Below are positions 11,070-23,740 of a DNA stretch of 64,000 nt, piece by piece. Within the stretch, counting starts at the first letter, position 1, and every line of letters begins with the position of its first letter. The stretch spans positions 4,156,501-4,220,500 of the forward strand of contig CM026560.1 in NCBI GenBank assembly GCA_015143295.1, in the 5' to 3' direction. Below the pieces are notes generated by a model. That model was not told where the DNA came from and searched no databases. It was given only the letters and a program-made list of their open reading frames with translations. Made by a program: the position numbers and the translations under genes. This stretch comes from Tetracentron sinense (lineage: Eukaryota > Streptophyta > Magnoliopsida > Trochodendrales > Trochodendraceae).

Positions 11070-11260
11070 ACGATTAAATCACAGCCAATCACGATTGAAC
11101 TCTGGGGAGAGTTCAATTGCACCCACAGGTTAACACGTCTCCCTTTTAACTCTACTTAACTGTAGTTAATATTAATGATATAGAGTTAAAATAATTAAAT
11201 TTATAATCCAAGGTTAGAATGTTGAACCCTAATGATTATAAACTCTTTAATCAGGTGCAT
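11070..11260. repeat. MITE-family member (GAGAGTTCAATC family), unit copy 1
   Basis: Carries CAGCCAATCACGATTGAAC, GAGAGTTCAATTGCACCCACA and an interior (CCAAGGTTAGA.TGTTG) matching the element at 56274-56550. Also present at 31605-31800 in unit copy 2. Confidence 0.55.
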
Positions 11261-11697
11261 CACACGTACAGCCCACTTGTAAACTTGTAAATTATAAGAG
11301 AAAGCATGATCAGACCCACTACTCTCTTCTTACTGCCATCACTGGGACCAATATGGTCATAATGGCGGATCAAAAAACTAATGCGACTCATGACTTACAT
11401 AATGACAAGAATATGTTTACCTAGTATAACCTAGTAGACGATGATTTAAACATATGTGCTTGAGATGACAAGAATATCTTCCTCTAAGGTGATAGTAATG
11501 GCACAGTAGAGCCTAACTACAATTTTGAAAAGAAAAAAGGAAAAAAAATTCTTATATGTCACTGACAATAAAAAAAAAAAAAAAATGGAGCGATCTTCAG
11601 GGGGCGTTTGGATTGGACTTTAGTTGCCAAAAATCAATTGTGATAAAATTAATTGTCAAATACCAATCGTAAGAATTACTATAAGATCATCAATCTA

Positions 11698-11926
11698 AAT
11701 CATCAAGAAGAGGCAATAGTGGATGTAAATCAACGACATAGGCCGACCCACTTAAACCAGATCCGGGTGATAGAAATCATGAAAGAGTATCACAATATAT
11801 GCCCTTGTCTCTATTATATATAGAGAATAACCCGTAACCGATATCTTTATGGCTATCTGTAACCGACGTCTTTATGGCTGTCGTTACACTATCTGGCTAA
11901 GGGTTTCGGATCCCTTCTTGATGATT
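11698..11926. mobile_element. Insertion-like block with 13-bp terminal inverted repeats, unit copy 1 only
   Basis: Bounded by AATCATCAAGAAG and its reverse complement CTTCTTGATGATT. It holds two near-identical ACCGAT/CGTCTTTATGGCT segments. Copy 2 has unrelated sequence at this place (32200-33330). It could be a MITE or a remnant of an LTR; no target duplication was identified. Confidence 0.4.
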
Positions 11927-11929
11927 AAA

Positions 11930-14520
11930 TCAAATGACTATTTCAGTCAATATACTTTCTTTTATCAATAGATATAAATGAAATCTTTTAGATAATAGAT
12001 TATTCTATTTTTTTAATTTATTAAAAAAAATTTATATTTTTTTAAAAAATGGATTTAATCTTACGATTTACGATTTGAATCCTGATTTGAATTGAATTTA
12101 TCCTAAAACGATTTTACGATTCGATTACGATTTAACAATCTTGAGCGTAAGCATTTCCTTTTCATGAGGTTGCGTTCTTGAGAGAAGCTACTGAGGATAT
12201 GAGGAATTAGACACCACTAGGTAAACCAACCAGATGAAATGATATGTTTGTATTTACACTGCTAAAATTACTCTATGGACTTAAGTAAGCTCCAAATAAA
12301 AATGGCATGAAAAGTCTGTTTAAACCACTGAAGTGACTATTGATTGGAAATATCCCCAAATAAAATGATATGATAAATTTGTGTTTGCGCCGCTAATTTC
12401 ATTCTATGGACTAAAACAAAATGACACAAGAAGTTTATTAGAGTTTTGTAGCAGTAGGTATCTTCTATAAGTAATAAAAACTTACTGTGAATTCTAGTGT
12501 AAGAATCTGTTGTGTGTTTATCATGATCTTTCGACTTCACGTAAGTTCCACCAACCCCTAGAAGTTCTTGTCTTTCTAATCAAGACATGAAAGATTTTGG
12601 AAGAGCTGAGCCAATCCTGAGTATCTATATCATTGTTAAGATAAAGGATTTTTCAGTCCGTCTTTATATTAAATAGATTGTCAAAAAAACTAATGAATTT
12701 TATCCGGCTTCTATCTTTGTGATTTTAACATAGAGCTGATGAAAAACAAAACTGAAGTGTACCTGTACTTCAATACTTCCTAGTCTTTGGCCATCTCAAA
12801 ATTAATTATGCAATGCACAAGGCATAATTGGTGGAGACCCAATCAGATGAGAATTTTCAGGTTCAATGGAAAAAGCAAGCCAAGAAAACAATTATTGTAA
12901 AGCACTTAGTTTAATGAAATTTATAAAACAGTCATTTCCAATAATGTTATAGCGGTATTATCCTATAGATGTTAGTCTACAGATTATCTTATAGAAAATA
13001 GGAGGGAAAATATTTCTTAATGAGTCCATAAACAAAATCAGTTGGAGCATGATGCAGGATAACTCCTGATAAACTCACCTTTCTTAGTGAGGAAGCTAAC
13101 AACATCCCACGAGATTTAGGCCATCTCTACAGCATTTCATGAGACTGGGATAAAGCCCAGAATCAAAAAGTACAACAATTGAAAAAAGTGAGTGCAAATT
13201 CATCCACCATATACTTTAATTAAACTTAGACTTGTTTGCACTAAGTGAACGTTTCAAGTCCAAAACAACGCGACTTTCCTAAATGCCAATTAATCAATTT
13301 ATCAAACCAAACCTTTCAAAATTAAAACATATAGCAATTGTTGGTAAGTAATAAGTTTTAGGCCCACTTGTGGTAGTCACAGCAAACTTCCCTGGTGTGG
13401 CCCATGGATAAAACCAAAGTGACCAAAGTTTGATACATAGAACTTAGAAATTGATGTAGGCACACCAATAGGAGTATGAACTCACCCCACCAAGAGAAAT
13501 GTGAGACACATTCGTACGAGGGATTAACCAATCCCACTGAATGAAAAAGTGTGAAGACAAACACAAGAGTAATGGAGCCGTCTGTCCCACATTTGAGAAT
13601 CACTCCGATAAATTCTCTGAAATGACTAGGGAAAAAAATGAAAAACAAGTCCAGATGAGAAAAAACCTCTCAGGAATTGGGTCAATGTTCGTGCAACTGA
13701 GATATGAGAGAAAATCTGACATTGAGTAAGATAAATTCCAAGACGTTAATTAATTGTGAAATGCAATCAGATAGATCTTAACCCCGGCAGGAAGGACCAA
13801 TAGAGGAGTTTAGAAGCAACCAACTGGGGGAAATTGATAACCCATACCTCAGACCATCCATGCCGTGCTAGGTAACAGCTATTAGCATCTGAACAGAGCA
13901 AAATAACAAATCAATCAACAATAGGAGTAAGCAATCCCTTCAATATCCTTTTCCTTTTTCTTCCCATCTTTGCCAGTGCAAGTAAACAACATTTAATGAC
14001 CTGATATGATCTTCATACAATAGTAGTATCTAAGTGGACACTTGGGTCATGGCCCCCATTCCGACGATTTGGAACCTTGGTACTTCTTACCTAAGGTAAG
14101 CAGGCTCAAACACGCCACCTCATGGTGATAATGTTATACCAAATTAGTAACGGGGTCATTAACTCAATGACTGCTACTAAAATTCTAACTAAACTAGTAT
14201 CTGTAAAGATGTTTAAAAGAAAAGAAAATTTACCTTCCAACGGCAACCAAGTCCACCTGCTTTTCCACCTGAATTAAGAGGGGATGCTACTATTAAGCCC
14301 AGCCAAGCTAGCATTCTCATCATAGGTTAAGCTCAAATGACACATGCAGGTCATTCCATCTTATCATAGTCATCTTGTTAAGCATGTTCCTTTTTTTGTC
14401 TGCGGTCATAAGTAGTCTTGTTGAATGTATTATGTGCAAGGGAGACTAACAGATATTTTATTGAGATAAATATAGAAGAAACAATAAAAAAACTTACTTT
14501 CAGAAAAATCATTCAGAGAT
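11930..14520. other. Spacer up to the duplication junction (copy 1)
   Basis: No long open frame. Highly similar to 33330-35867. Two short - strand segments have good splice borders: 14234-14268 (acceptor AATTCAG, donor GTAAAT) and 13848-13888 (acceptor TGTTCAG, donor GTATGG). They may be exons or UTR exons of an unidentified transcript. The right end (to about 14521) is the same sequence that flanks the MAP3K-epsilon stop codon at 45820-45957. Confidence 0.5.
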
Positions 14521-14593
14521 ATAATAACTCTTCTTAGATTTAATCAAACAAACAATTTGAGATTCTCAATGTTGCTCCATTCTATTATTCTAG

Positions 14594-16526
14594 GAAACAA
14601 GTAAGAGCATTGGGCAAGTTCTTCCCCTTCAGTTTCTTGTGGGGTTTCTTCCAGTGGTTCTTCACCTCCGGGGATAATTGTGGATTTTCCAGCTTCCCTA
14701 CATTTGGTCTCCAAGCCTTTCAAAACAGGTAAATATATAACACTTATTCTTTACTGACCCAATTTTTGTTTTAAATGACTCATGGCGGCTTTTTACGCCT
14801 AGGCATTTATGAATTTTCACTCCAATGTGCTCTGTGAACAACAGGTTTTATTTTGATTTTTCGGCAACCTATGTTGGGGTTGGGATGATTTGTCCTTACA
14901 TCATAAACATATCTTTGTTAGTCGGAGCGATTCTCTCGTGGGGTATCATGTGGCCTCTCATAGAGAAAAAAGAGGGGGATTGGTATCCAGCAGGCCTCGG
15001 CCCAAGCAACCTCCATGGCATCTAAGGATACAGGGTATAATTTCTTTTTATTTAATTGACATTTATGTCTTTTTATTCCATTGCCATTCATAATTCTAGT
15101 GGAAGACACAGACAGTCATTTAAGGACCCACCATTAATGGACCAAGGATCTCCCTGTAACCATCACTTTCATACGCTTTCGAGTGTTAAAAATAGCAGTT
15201 TATTAACTGCAAATGAATATCCTATCATGATTATACCGCAATGGAGGTTTAATGGTTGAGGAACAAATCCAGAGAGTGTTATGCACTAGAACATCCAGAT
15301 CAGCAGTTCCCCGCCTCTGTCGAGCCTCCATGATTTGATTCATGAAGGAGTTTTGATAGACGTGGGATCCATGATTCATAATAGTGTGCAATTGGGACCT
15401 TTTCTTCTCCATTAATGCATATCATATATTTCAGGTGTTCATTGCCATTGCCATGATATTGGGTGATGGTCTCTACAATTTCCTCAAGGTCTTGGGTCGT
15501 ACTATCTTTGGTTTATACCAAAAATTCTGTAACAGAGACAATCGCGATGTTCTGCCCCTTGCTAATAGTCCCTCACCTGTGACTCCCTCTATCTCTTTCA
15601 ATGACCAGCGACGGACAAAACTCTTCCTCGAAGACCGAATCCCAACTTGGTTTGTTGTTGGAGGCTACATTGCTATTGCCGCCATTTCTGCTGCAACCCT
15701 TCCTCACATTTTCTCCTAGCTCAAATGGTACTATGTCTTGGTCATCTATGTCTTCGCGCCAGCACTACCCTTTTGTAATGCATGTGGGTGTGGGCTCACC
15801 GATTGGTCTCTTGCCTCTACCCATGGAAAGCTTGCAATCTTCACCATTGGAGCTTGGACTGGGGCCTCATATGGCAGGGTCCTTGCAGGTCTAGCGGCAT
15901 GCGGTGTAATGATGAACATAGTCTCGACGGCCTCTGACCTAATGCAGGATTTCAAGACTGGTTACATGACCCTGGCTTCACCTAGGTCCATGTTTGTGAG
16001 CCAAGTTATTGGCACTGCAATGGGTTGTGTTATTTCACCTTGTGTATTCTAGCTCTTCTACAATGCCTTCCTTGACCTTGGAAAAACAACTTCTAAATAC
16101 TTTGCTCCCTTTGCTCTTGTCTATCGCAACATTTCAATACTGGGAGTTCAGGGATTCTCTGCCTTACCGGATAACTGTCTGACGCTTTGCTTCGTGTTCT
16201 TTGCGGCAGCCATTATCATAAACTTGGGGAAGAAGTGGTCATGACTTATTCCACTTCTGATGGCAATGGCGATACCATTCTATCTCGGATCATACTTTGC
16301 CATTGATATGTGTGTTGGGAGCTTGATACTGTTTGTGTGGGAGAAGACGAACAAGGCCAAGGCAGATATATTTGGGCCTGCTGTAGCTTCCGGTCGGATC
16401 TGTGGGGACAGGATATGGACTTTGCCAAGTTCGGTACTCGCTTTAGCTGGGGTGAATCCACCAATCTGCATGAAGTTTCTGTCAAGTGGACCGAATCCCA
16501 GGGTTGACACTTTCTTAGGATCTTGA
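14594..16526 (+). pseudogene. YSL transporter pseudogene (copy 2)
   Basis: Exons at 14594-14728 ([28 protein letters not shown]..), 14845-15034 and 15435-16526, with intact splice borders. In-frame stops: TAA 15023-15025 (Gln in copy 1), TAG 15717-15719 (Gln), TAG 16050-16052 (Trp) and TGA 16242-16244 (Trp). It also lacks 15 nt near 16228. No exons for the N-terminal third lie upstream; the unit begins about 70 bp before the first exon, so this copy was 5'-truncated when duplicated. Confidence 0.9.
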
Positions 16527-16689
16527 GTGGCACAGGAAGTAAACCTGTCTTTTAGCTCCCTTGGTTGGTGTGTATCCATGGAATTGGAATTCTCATGTAT
16601 TTATAAAGTTTGAACAACCAAGTTGCATATAGTCTTTTGTAGTGCATGAAAATTGATGCAATTTAGCATCTATTATATGCCTTTATGAG

Positions 16690-17190
16690 TATAAGCTCCC
16701 TTTACCAACTCTTCCCATCGCCCATTAGTAGCATACAAGTTGGCCAAGAGAAGACAATTAGCAGCTGATTTTGGTTCCAATATAAAAAGCTCATTTGAAC
16801 ACTTTAGCCCCAACTCTAGATCCCACATGCCCGAGATTGATTAAACAATGCACCCCTAGCACTAGCCCTAGGCTTAAAATGCATCTTGCTCATGAACTCA
16901 TGAACCTCCTTCATGCGGTCGGCCTATGTAAGAAGGTGAACCATGCACGTGTAGTACTAGATCTTCCCCCACCTCAATCCCGTATTTTTTCCCTTTCCCA
17001 CAAACTGAAAAGCTGAATTCCCTCTTCCAAAAAGCCTAAACGGATGACCCTATCTCCATGTTGTGCAAAACTATCATCATTGATGTCCAAGTAATGACAT
17101 CCCCTATTCTCATTAAATTAAGAACTTCTTGCGCATCAGACTATAACCCACATCTGTACATTGAATCAAGAGCTTAAGACTAACTGCCGC
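16690..17190 (-). pseudogene. Decayed PPR gene remnant (copy 2)
   Basis: Counterpart of 1925-2410: a degenerate - strand PPR 3' region between the two YSL arms, with frame destroyed throughout. Confidence 0.7.
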
Positions 17191-17198
17191 ACTCTAGG

Positions 17199-18826
17199 GG
17201 CTTATACCCATAAAGGCATTTAATAGATACTACATTATATCAGTTTTCATGGACTACAGAAGACTACGAAACTTGGTTGTTCAAACTTTATAAAAACACG
17301 AGAGAATTCCAATTACATGGATACACACCAACCAACATAGTCAAGACACAGGTTTACATACTACGAGACTCAAGATCCTACAAAAATGTCAACCCTGACA
17401 TTTGTTCCACTTGACAAAAACTTCATGCAAATTGGTGGATTCACCCCAGCTAAAGCGAATATCGAACTTGGAAAAGTTCATATCCCGTCCCCGTATATTA
17501 GACCAGAAGCTACTATAAGTCCAAATGGAGCTACCTTGGCCTTCTTCATCTTCTCCCAGACAAACAATATAAAGCTCCCAACACACATATCAATGGCAAA
17601 GTATGATCCAAGAAAGAATGATATCACTATTGCCATCTGAAGTGGAATAAGCCATGACAATTTGTTCTCCACAAAATCTCTTCTCGAGTTTATGAAAATG
17701 GATGCTACAAGAATAAGAAGGAAAGCGTGAGATAGTTATTCGGTAAGGCAGAGAATCCCTGGACTCCTAATACTAAAATATTGTGATAGACAAAAGCAAA
17801 GGGAGCAGGTTATTTTGAAGTGGTTTTCCCAAGGTCGGGGACGACATCGGAAAAGAGCCAGAATACACAAGGTGAAATAATACAGTCCATTGCAATCCAA
17901 ATAACTTAGCTCACAAACATGGACCTAGGTGAAGTCAAGGTCATGAAGCTAGTCTTTAAATATTGCATTAATAGATTAGAGGTCATCGAGAATATGTTCA
18001 TCATTACTCCACATGTCTAGACCTACAAGGGCCCTGCCATGTGAGGCACCAGCCCAATTTCCAATGGTAAAGATGGCAAGCATTTCATAGGTAAAGGCAA
18101 GGGACCAATCGGTGAGTCCACACTCATATGAGTTACAAAATGCTAGCGTTGGTGCTAAGACTTAGACGACAAAAAGATAGTACCATTTGAGTTGGTAGAA
18201 AATGTGAGGAACGGTTGCATTAGAAATGACAGCTATAGCAACTTAACCTCCAACAATGACCCATGTTGGGATTCAGTCTTGAGGAAGAGTTTGCTCCGTC
18301 ATTGGTCATTGAAAGAGATATAGGAGGTCACACGTGAGCGGCTATTAGTAAGGGGCAGAACGTCGTGATTGTCTATGTTGCAAATTGGGTGATACAAGTC
18401 ATAGATACTACGGCCCAAGAGCTTGAAGAAGTTGGAGAGACCATCGCCCAAGATCATGGCAATGAACACATGAAGCATAAGATATGCATTAATAGATAAG
18501 AAAATGTCCCAATTTCACACTATTATAAATCAATGGATCTCACGTCCATCAAAACTCCTTCAATGATCAAATCATGGAGGCTCGACAGATCCAGAACACT
18601 TTCTGGATTTGTTCCTCAGCCATTGATCCTCCATGGTGGTATAATTATGATATTATCACTTGCAATAGTACTATTAAATATAGAACATGGGGATTTATGG
18701 CTCCCAAGCGCTTGGAAGTGCACTACCAATACTGAATTCATGTGCCGTGCCATTTTTAACACTCAAAAGCATATGAAATAGATGGTTACAGGTAGATCCT
18801 TGGTCCATTAATGGTGGGTCTTTGTT
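17199..18826 (-). pseudogene. Inverted YSL 3'-half pseudogene (copy 2)
   Basis: Reverse complement of about 15125-16710. Recognisable YSL pieces on the - strand include 17478-17672 (..[17 protein letters not shown]..). Stops and indels throughout. Second arm of the unit inverted repeat. Confidence 0.85.
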
Positions 18827-18879
18827 ATATTATAACTTATAGTTAGATTAAAGTCTAACTATGCTAGCTTGGCTCCCTG

Positions 18880-19940
18880 TCGAGTGTGGAAGCTGTTGAT
18901 AAGGTGAGCAGTGGCAGTGCCACTCGGGTATATCAGATTAAAGTCTAAGATCATGATCTAAAACAAACCATAACCCAGAAAATCAAGATTCGAGAAAAAT
19001 ATCTCAAGAAAGATACAAATAGCTACTTCTATTTGGGGTTGTAGTGTTGATACCAGGTTGGGAGAAGACATAGCTGCTGATGGTAGAGGGGGTGAACTTG
19101 GGGCCTCAGAATTCAGTGTGGAACGTCCCAAAATTGGAGATGAAGAGTGAGAACTTGAAGACAATGGTGGAGCAGCATCTAAAGGTTGCCGAGATACATC
19201 CATGTTGGGAAAGATGAGTACTCCTCACCCTTGATCTTCTTTGATAATTTGTAGATAAATAATTAGAACATTCAACTATGCTTGGTAGTCACCGTCAGTC
19301 CATGAAGTCCATCTCTGTCGCATCTTGCTCATTTTGAGTCTGTCGGAGCAGGTGGCCCACTAGATCAGGCTGTCATGATCTTCTCCCAAAGCTCATGGAA
19401 GTATGACCTGCGATTTATAAAAAAAACCTCGTCGGAGAAGTCTTCAATAAATGAAAAGAAACAGGGAGATCAATGGGTATGAGTATGATCGTAGGGGTGG
19501 TAAAACCGTAAAAGTATAGAGGATGATGGTAGGGTTTTATTTAAAACAAAAAACAACCAAAAGTTTGACAGCAAGCGGGTGGTGGCAACACCACCAGCCG
19601 GAAAAGAAAAACAAGAGCTAAGAAGTCACCAAAGGGTCGGTGGCTCTGATACCAGAAAAGCAATCTTAACAATAAGATGTGTTTGGGATTGCCAACCTTG
19701 TCTATCCTCTAGAGATGCTCTGTATTATAAAGAATTCTGTATCAGAGGTTTGTCATATACAGAAGAAATTCAAATGGGATACTATTACGGGATACAATGG
19801 GTGTAATGCATAGCTGTAAGGTGTAACAATGGAAACTAACTATTCTGGTGTTTCCTTTGATTACACTTTCTCTTCTTGGTTCTCTAATAAATATCAACTC
19901 TTCTTATTCACTGCCAGTTCTTGATTTTCTTTTTTGGAAC
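18880..19940 (-). mobile_element. LTR-retrotransposon remnant with primer-binding site (unit copy 2)
   Basis: Same remnant as 4120-5185. The reverse complement of the primer-binding site TGGTATCAGAGC lies at 19643-19654, and the LTR-like part lies to its right. No pol sequence. Confidence 0.5.
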
Positions 19941-19944
19941 CATC

Positions 19945-20388
19945 ATAAAGCAAGGTCCTAGCATACTGGTTCAATTCAAAATTTATCTAAACGAGTGCAA
20001 GTGGCATTATGTAATGTATTTTGTAAACACTTTCTCCAATAGCTATACCAAATCTATAATATAAACCATGTGAAACATGCAGCATAATAGAGCACAAGAA
20101 AAATCCAGTCTCTCACCTTTATTAGTTAGAGCACATTGAGGCGAGCTCTAGCATTCTGATGGTCCAAGTCTTGCGATGAGCAATGGTGTCAAGCCATTAA
20201 CAGCAATTGTGTTTATTTGGGATGATTTCCTGCATTCCAGGATTACATTGCTAATCCGATCACAAGTTTGGAGAAGCAAAAGAAGTAAATTCGTAAACCA
20301 TGAAACACAAAATCTCCCAGTTGGATAAGCTACAACAGGAGTTTTTCCGAGGCCCAAAATTGACATAATCAGATGATAAACCATCTCA
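19945..20388 (-). pseudogene. Captured MAP3K-epsilon exon with intron flanks (copy 2)
   Basis: Matches the exon at 47698-47812 and its intron flanks. On the - strand it reads KSSQINTIAVNGLTPLLIARL, then frameshifts at the extra G. Splice borders are still visible. Non-functional. Confidence 0.75.
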
Positions 20389-20391
20389 CCT

Positions 20392-20836
20392 TGTGTTTTC
20401 TGACTATTCTGAAGGCTGACCTTGGGAAACCCAAGTCAGAATACCTTGCCACCTATGATCCCGTCTACCGCACTGCCTCATGCTTTGCTACGTGTTCTTT
20501 GCTGGAGCCATTATCATCACTCGGTCAGAGATGCATTGGGAAAGTAGTGTGCAAGGTTTATTCTGCTTCCACTGGCGACGGTGATACCATTCTATCCTGG
20601 ACCCTATTTTTCCATGGATGTGTGTTGGGAGCTTGGTACTATATGAGCGGCAGAAGATAAACAAGGCCAAGGCAGATGCATTTGAGTCCAAGGTAGCTTC
20701 CAGTCTGAATTGTGGAGACGGGATATGGACTCTGCGCAATTCAAAACTCGCGTTAGCTGGAGTGAAGCAACCAATCAGCACGAAGTTTCTATCCAGTGGA
20801 ACACATGTCAAGGTTGGTTCATTCTTAGGCTCTTAA
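20392..20836 (+). pseudogene. YSL 3'-end fragment (copy 2)
   Basis: Counterpart of 5630-6117, with a further internal deletion near 20470 that removes the [12 protein letters not shown] region. C-terminal frame at 20618-20836 ends [17 protein letters not shown]. Confidence 0.75.
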
Positions 20837-22474
20837 TCCAATTAACCTGTCTTTCACCTCTGTTGGTTAGTGTATCCATGTACATGTGAATTCTCCATTG
20901 TATATATAAAGGGTTGATCAAACAAGTTATATATACTCTTCCATTGCCCATGATAATTGATGCAATGTAGCATATATTAGATACCTTTGTGGATGTAAGT
21001 TATCACCCACACCGAAAATACTCACATCCTTCCCAACCTCAATCCAACTATAACCACTCTCCTTCTTCAGACCCTTCTCCTTCATGAGCCCTCTTATTCT
21101 GCCCATCTCTTCCCACCTCCCATTAGCAGCATACATGTTGGCCAACAGAACATGATTAGAAGCTGACTTGGGTTCCAATCTAAAGAGCTCCTCTGCACAC
21201 TCTAAATCCCCACAGGCCCTACACCCACTCAACAGAGAACCCCAAGCTCTAGCACTGGGCTCAAAAGGCATATTCCTCATGAATTCCTCAGCCTCCTTCA
21301 CACGGCCGGTCCGTGCAAGAATGTCAACCATGCATGTGTAGTGCGAAATGATGAATTCCCTCTTCAATCATGCCCGAACGACTACATGCTGACAGAACTG
21401 CAACAAATGTGATTGCATTTGGTTCCATTTTCGCTTCTCTCATCAGATTGAACGTCTCCAATGCCTTGCGACCATGCCCATGCTGTGCAAAACCTGCAAT
21501 CATGGCTGTCCAAGTAATGACATCCCGTATGCTCATTGAATCAAGTGTTCCTTCTGCATCAGACAAACTCCCACATCTCGAGTACATACCCACTAGAGAA
21601 TTTCCGGCAAAAACTTCAAATTCCAATCCTGATTTGACGTTAAGCGCATGTACTTGTTTACCAAATTCAAGTGCTGTGATGTTTGCACAAGCAGCTAGGA
21701 TGCTCGAGAGAGAATACAGGTCCGGTTGGATCCCCATACGAATCTGAAGCCTAAATAATTTCAGTGCTTCTTCGCCTTCATCAATTTGGACATAACCAGT
21801 GATAATTGAAGTCCAAGATACTACATTGGGTTCAAGCATTGAATCGAAGATTTTACGTGCACAAGTAAGAATTCCATGCTTAGCATACATGTCCAAGAGG
21901 GCACTAGCTACAAACACATGAAACTGAAAACTTGTTTTTAATACCAAACAATGTAGTTCTTGCCCTTGTTTAATTTCTTCAAGTTCACCACAAGCCTTTG
22001 CAGCGACTGAGAAGGCATAATGGCTAAACCCCATGGCTTGATTATTGAATAATGCGAAGAACTCCCATGCTTTTTTACTCAGCCCATTCTGAGAATACCC
22101 AGAAAGCATTGAACTGCACGATACGAAATCTCTATCCAGAATTTCATTGAATGCCTTTTCTGCTTCATTCAATTGCCCACATTTCGAGTAAAAATCGATC
22201 AAAACATTGCCCACAAACACATCGGATGGTGGAATTTTCTTCAGGATTTGTGAGTGAATCTGTTTCCCTTGGATCAATTTCGATAAACTACAACACGAGT
22301 TCATAGAAGATATCAGAGAAGACCGATTGGGATCACAGCCTTCACGATGCATCAAACGAAAGACGTGAAGGGCCTTCTCGGATTCCTTATTGAGCGAGTA
22401 AAAAGCAATGGCAGGAGGGCCCTGTTTCTTCGTTCCCTTATTGCGCCTCTAAGGGGTCTGAGCCAGGGCACTCA

Positions 22475-23740
22475 ATGTTGGAGATGGCTTCAACAGAGCA
22501 GGGTCAAGCGTCAGCTTCGAGAGGCCTATCAGGGAGTGGGTCGTCTTCGACTCCACACCGTTTGGAAGATTCAATTTGGTTTCAGTGCAGCAGCGACGGA
22601 GTCTCGGCCTCCTCGGTTTCTTCTCAGTCCACGCGGAGGTTCGGGGGGAGGCGTCCGGGCGAGTTATCAGGATTGAAGAATTCGTCGTGCAGACGAGTTA
22701 CAGAGTCCTCGGGGATGCCGAAGTTCCTGGTGCAGGTAAGCCCTAATCTTTCTCCGTTCCCTTCCTCCCCCATAATCCAGAATCAGGGTGGTGTAGAATT
22801 TGGTTCAAAAGTCTTGGAGGAGTCGGAGTCTCCGTGTGAGCAGGATCTGGAGTTGATATCCATATCGAAGGTAGGGGAGATGGTGGGGACTGTTCCGTCT
22901 TCCTCTTCGGAACTTTTCGCAACAGCCTCCTCGCCGGGTTTGGATTTCAGGCCTGAGCCAATTGTCCAGGCTCCGCATACAGCGCGTGAGAACTTTGGCG
23001 TCGTCACAATGGTTTCACCTCACTGTTTGGCCTCGTTGGGAGTGGATGGTGGTAGTCCGGGTCTCTCTCTTTCTTCTCGAGGCCCTTCCTTTCAAGAGAA
23101 GTGGAGTTGCTCCTTGATGGCTGATTCAGAGATTCCGTATAAGGAAGGGGCAACAGCCCAGTCGTTTATGGGAGGGCCTGGTGGTGGTCAACATCTTTTT
23201 GATCAGGTTGTGGTAGGATCCAGTGTTTTTGTTGGGGTGGGGATGGAGGAGATGGCGGCAGGTTCTGAGCTGTTGGTTGCCTCAGCTGTGGCAGGCAGAG
23301 TGGATGTTCCTACGGAGGTGGTTGGCAGTCGCGAGTTAGGGGAGGGATTAGAGGGGTTGACTCCTTCTGATCAATTGGAAGGGGGGCAGACAGATCCAGA
23401 GCGGATGGTGGACAGGTTGGTGGAGTTTGGTAAATTTCTGGGGCTATCTTATGAGGGCCGGGAACAGGAAGTTCGGGAGCTTCTTCGTTCTGTAGTGGTG
23501 CAGCCTTGTGAATCGGGTCTCCCAGTTGCGGTGGAGGCAGCAGGGGGAAGAAGGAAGAAGAAAGGGTCAAGAGAAATCAGATTTCTGGTCAGTGGTATTA
23601 ATTATGACAACCATGGAAGGGTGGGGAGTAGGCCTCGGATTGGTAAAGGGAGAGGGGGGCAGTTGGTCTCTAATGTCTTTGCGCCTTATATCTTGGAATT
23701 TGAGAGGTTTAGGCTCTTTGGAAAAACGGTGTGCGGTTAA
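22475..23740 (+). CDS. LINE ORF1-like protein
   Basis: Open frame of 421 aa, rich in Ser, Gly and Pro. It sits where plant L1 elements encode the nucleic-acid-binding ORF1 protein, but I see neither a CCHC zinc knuckle nor the usual N-terminal domain. It may be only the variable C-terminal part of ORF1 in a 5'-truncated element. Its 3' end overlaps the start of ORF2 (23673) in another frame. Confidence 0.5.
   Translation: MLEMASTEQGQASASRGLSGSGSSSTPHRLEDSIWFQCSSDGVSASSVSSQSTRRFGGRRPGELSGLKNSSCRRVTESSGMPKFLVQVSPNLSPFPSSPIIQNQGGVEFGSKVLEESESPCEQDLELISISKVGEMVGTVPSSSSELFATASSPGLDFRPEPIVQAPHTARENFGVVTMVSPHCLASLGVDGGSPGLSLSSRGPSFQEKWSCSLMADSEIPYKEGATAQSFMGGPGGGQHLFDQVVVGSSVFVGVGMEEMAAGSELLVASAVAGRVDVPTEVVGSRELGEGLEGLTPSDQLEGGQTDPERMVDRLVEFGKFLGLSYEGREQEVRELLRSVVVQPCESGLPVAVEAAGGRRKKKGSREIRFLVSGINYDNHGRVGSRPRIGKGRGGQLVSNVFAPYILEFERFRLFGKTVCG

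Noticed and set aside
13358-13648. - strand 96-aa frame in the spacer, repeated at 34701-34991
   Set aside because: Conserved only because the spacer is duplicated; composition is ordinary and no domain is recognisable.
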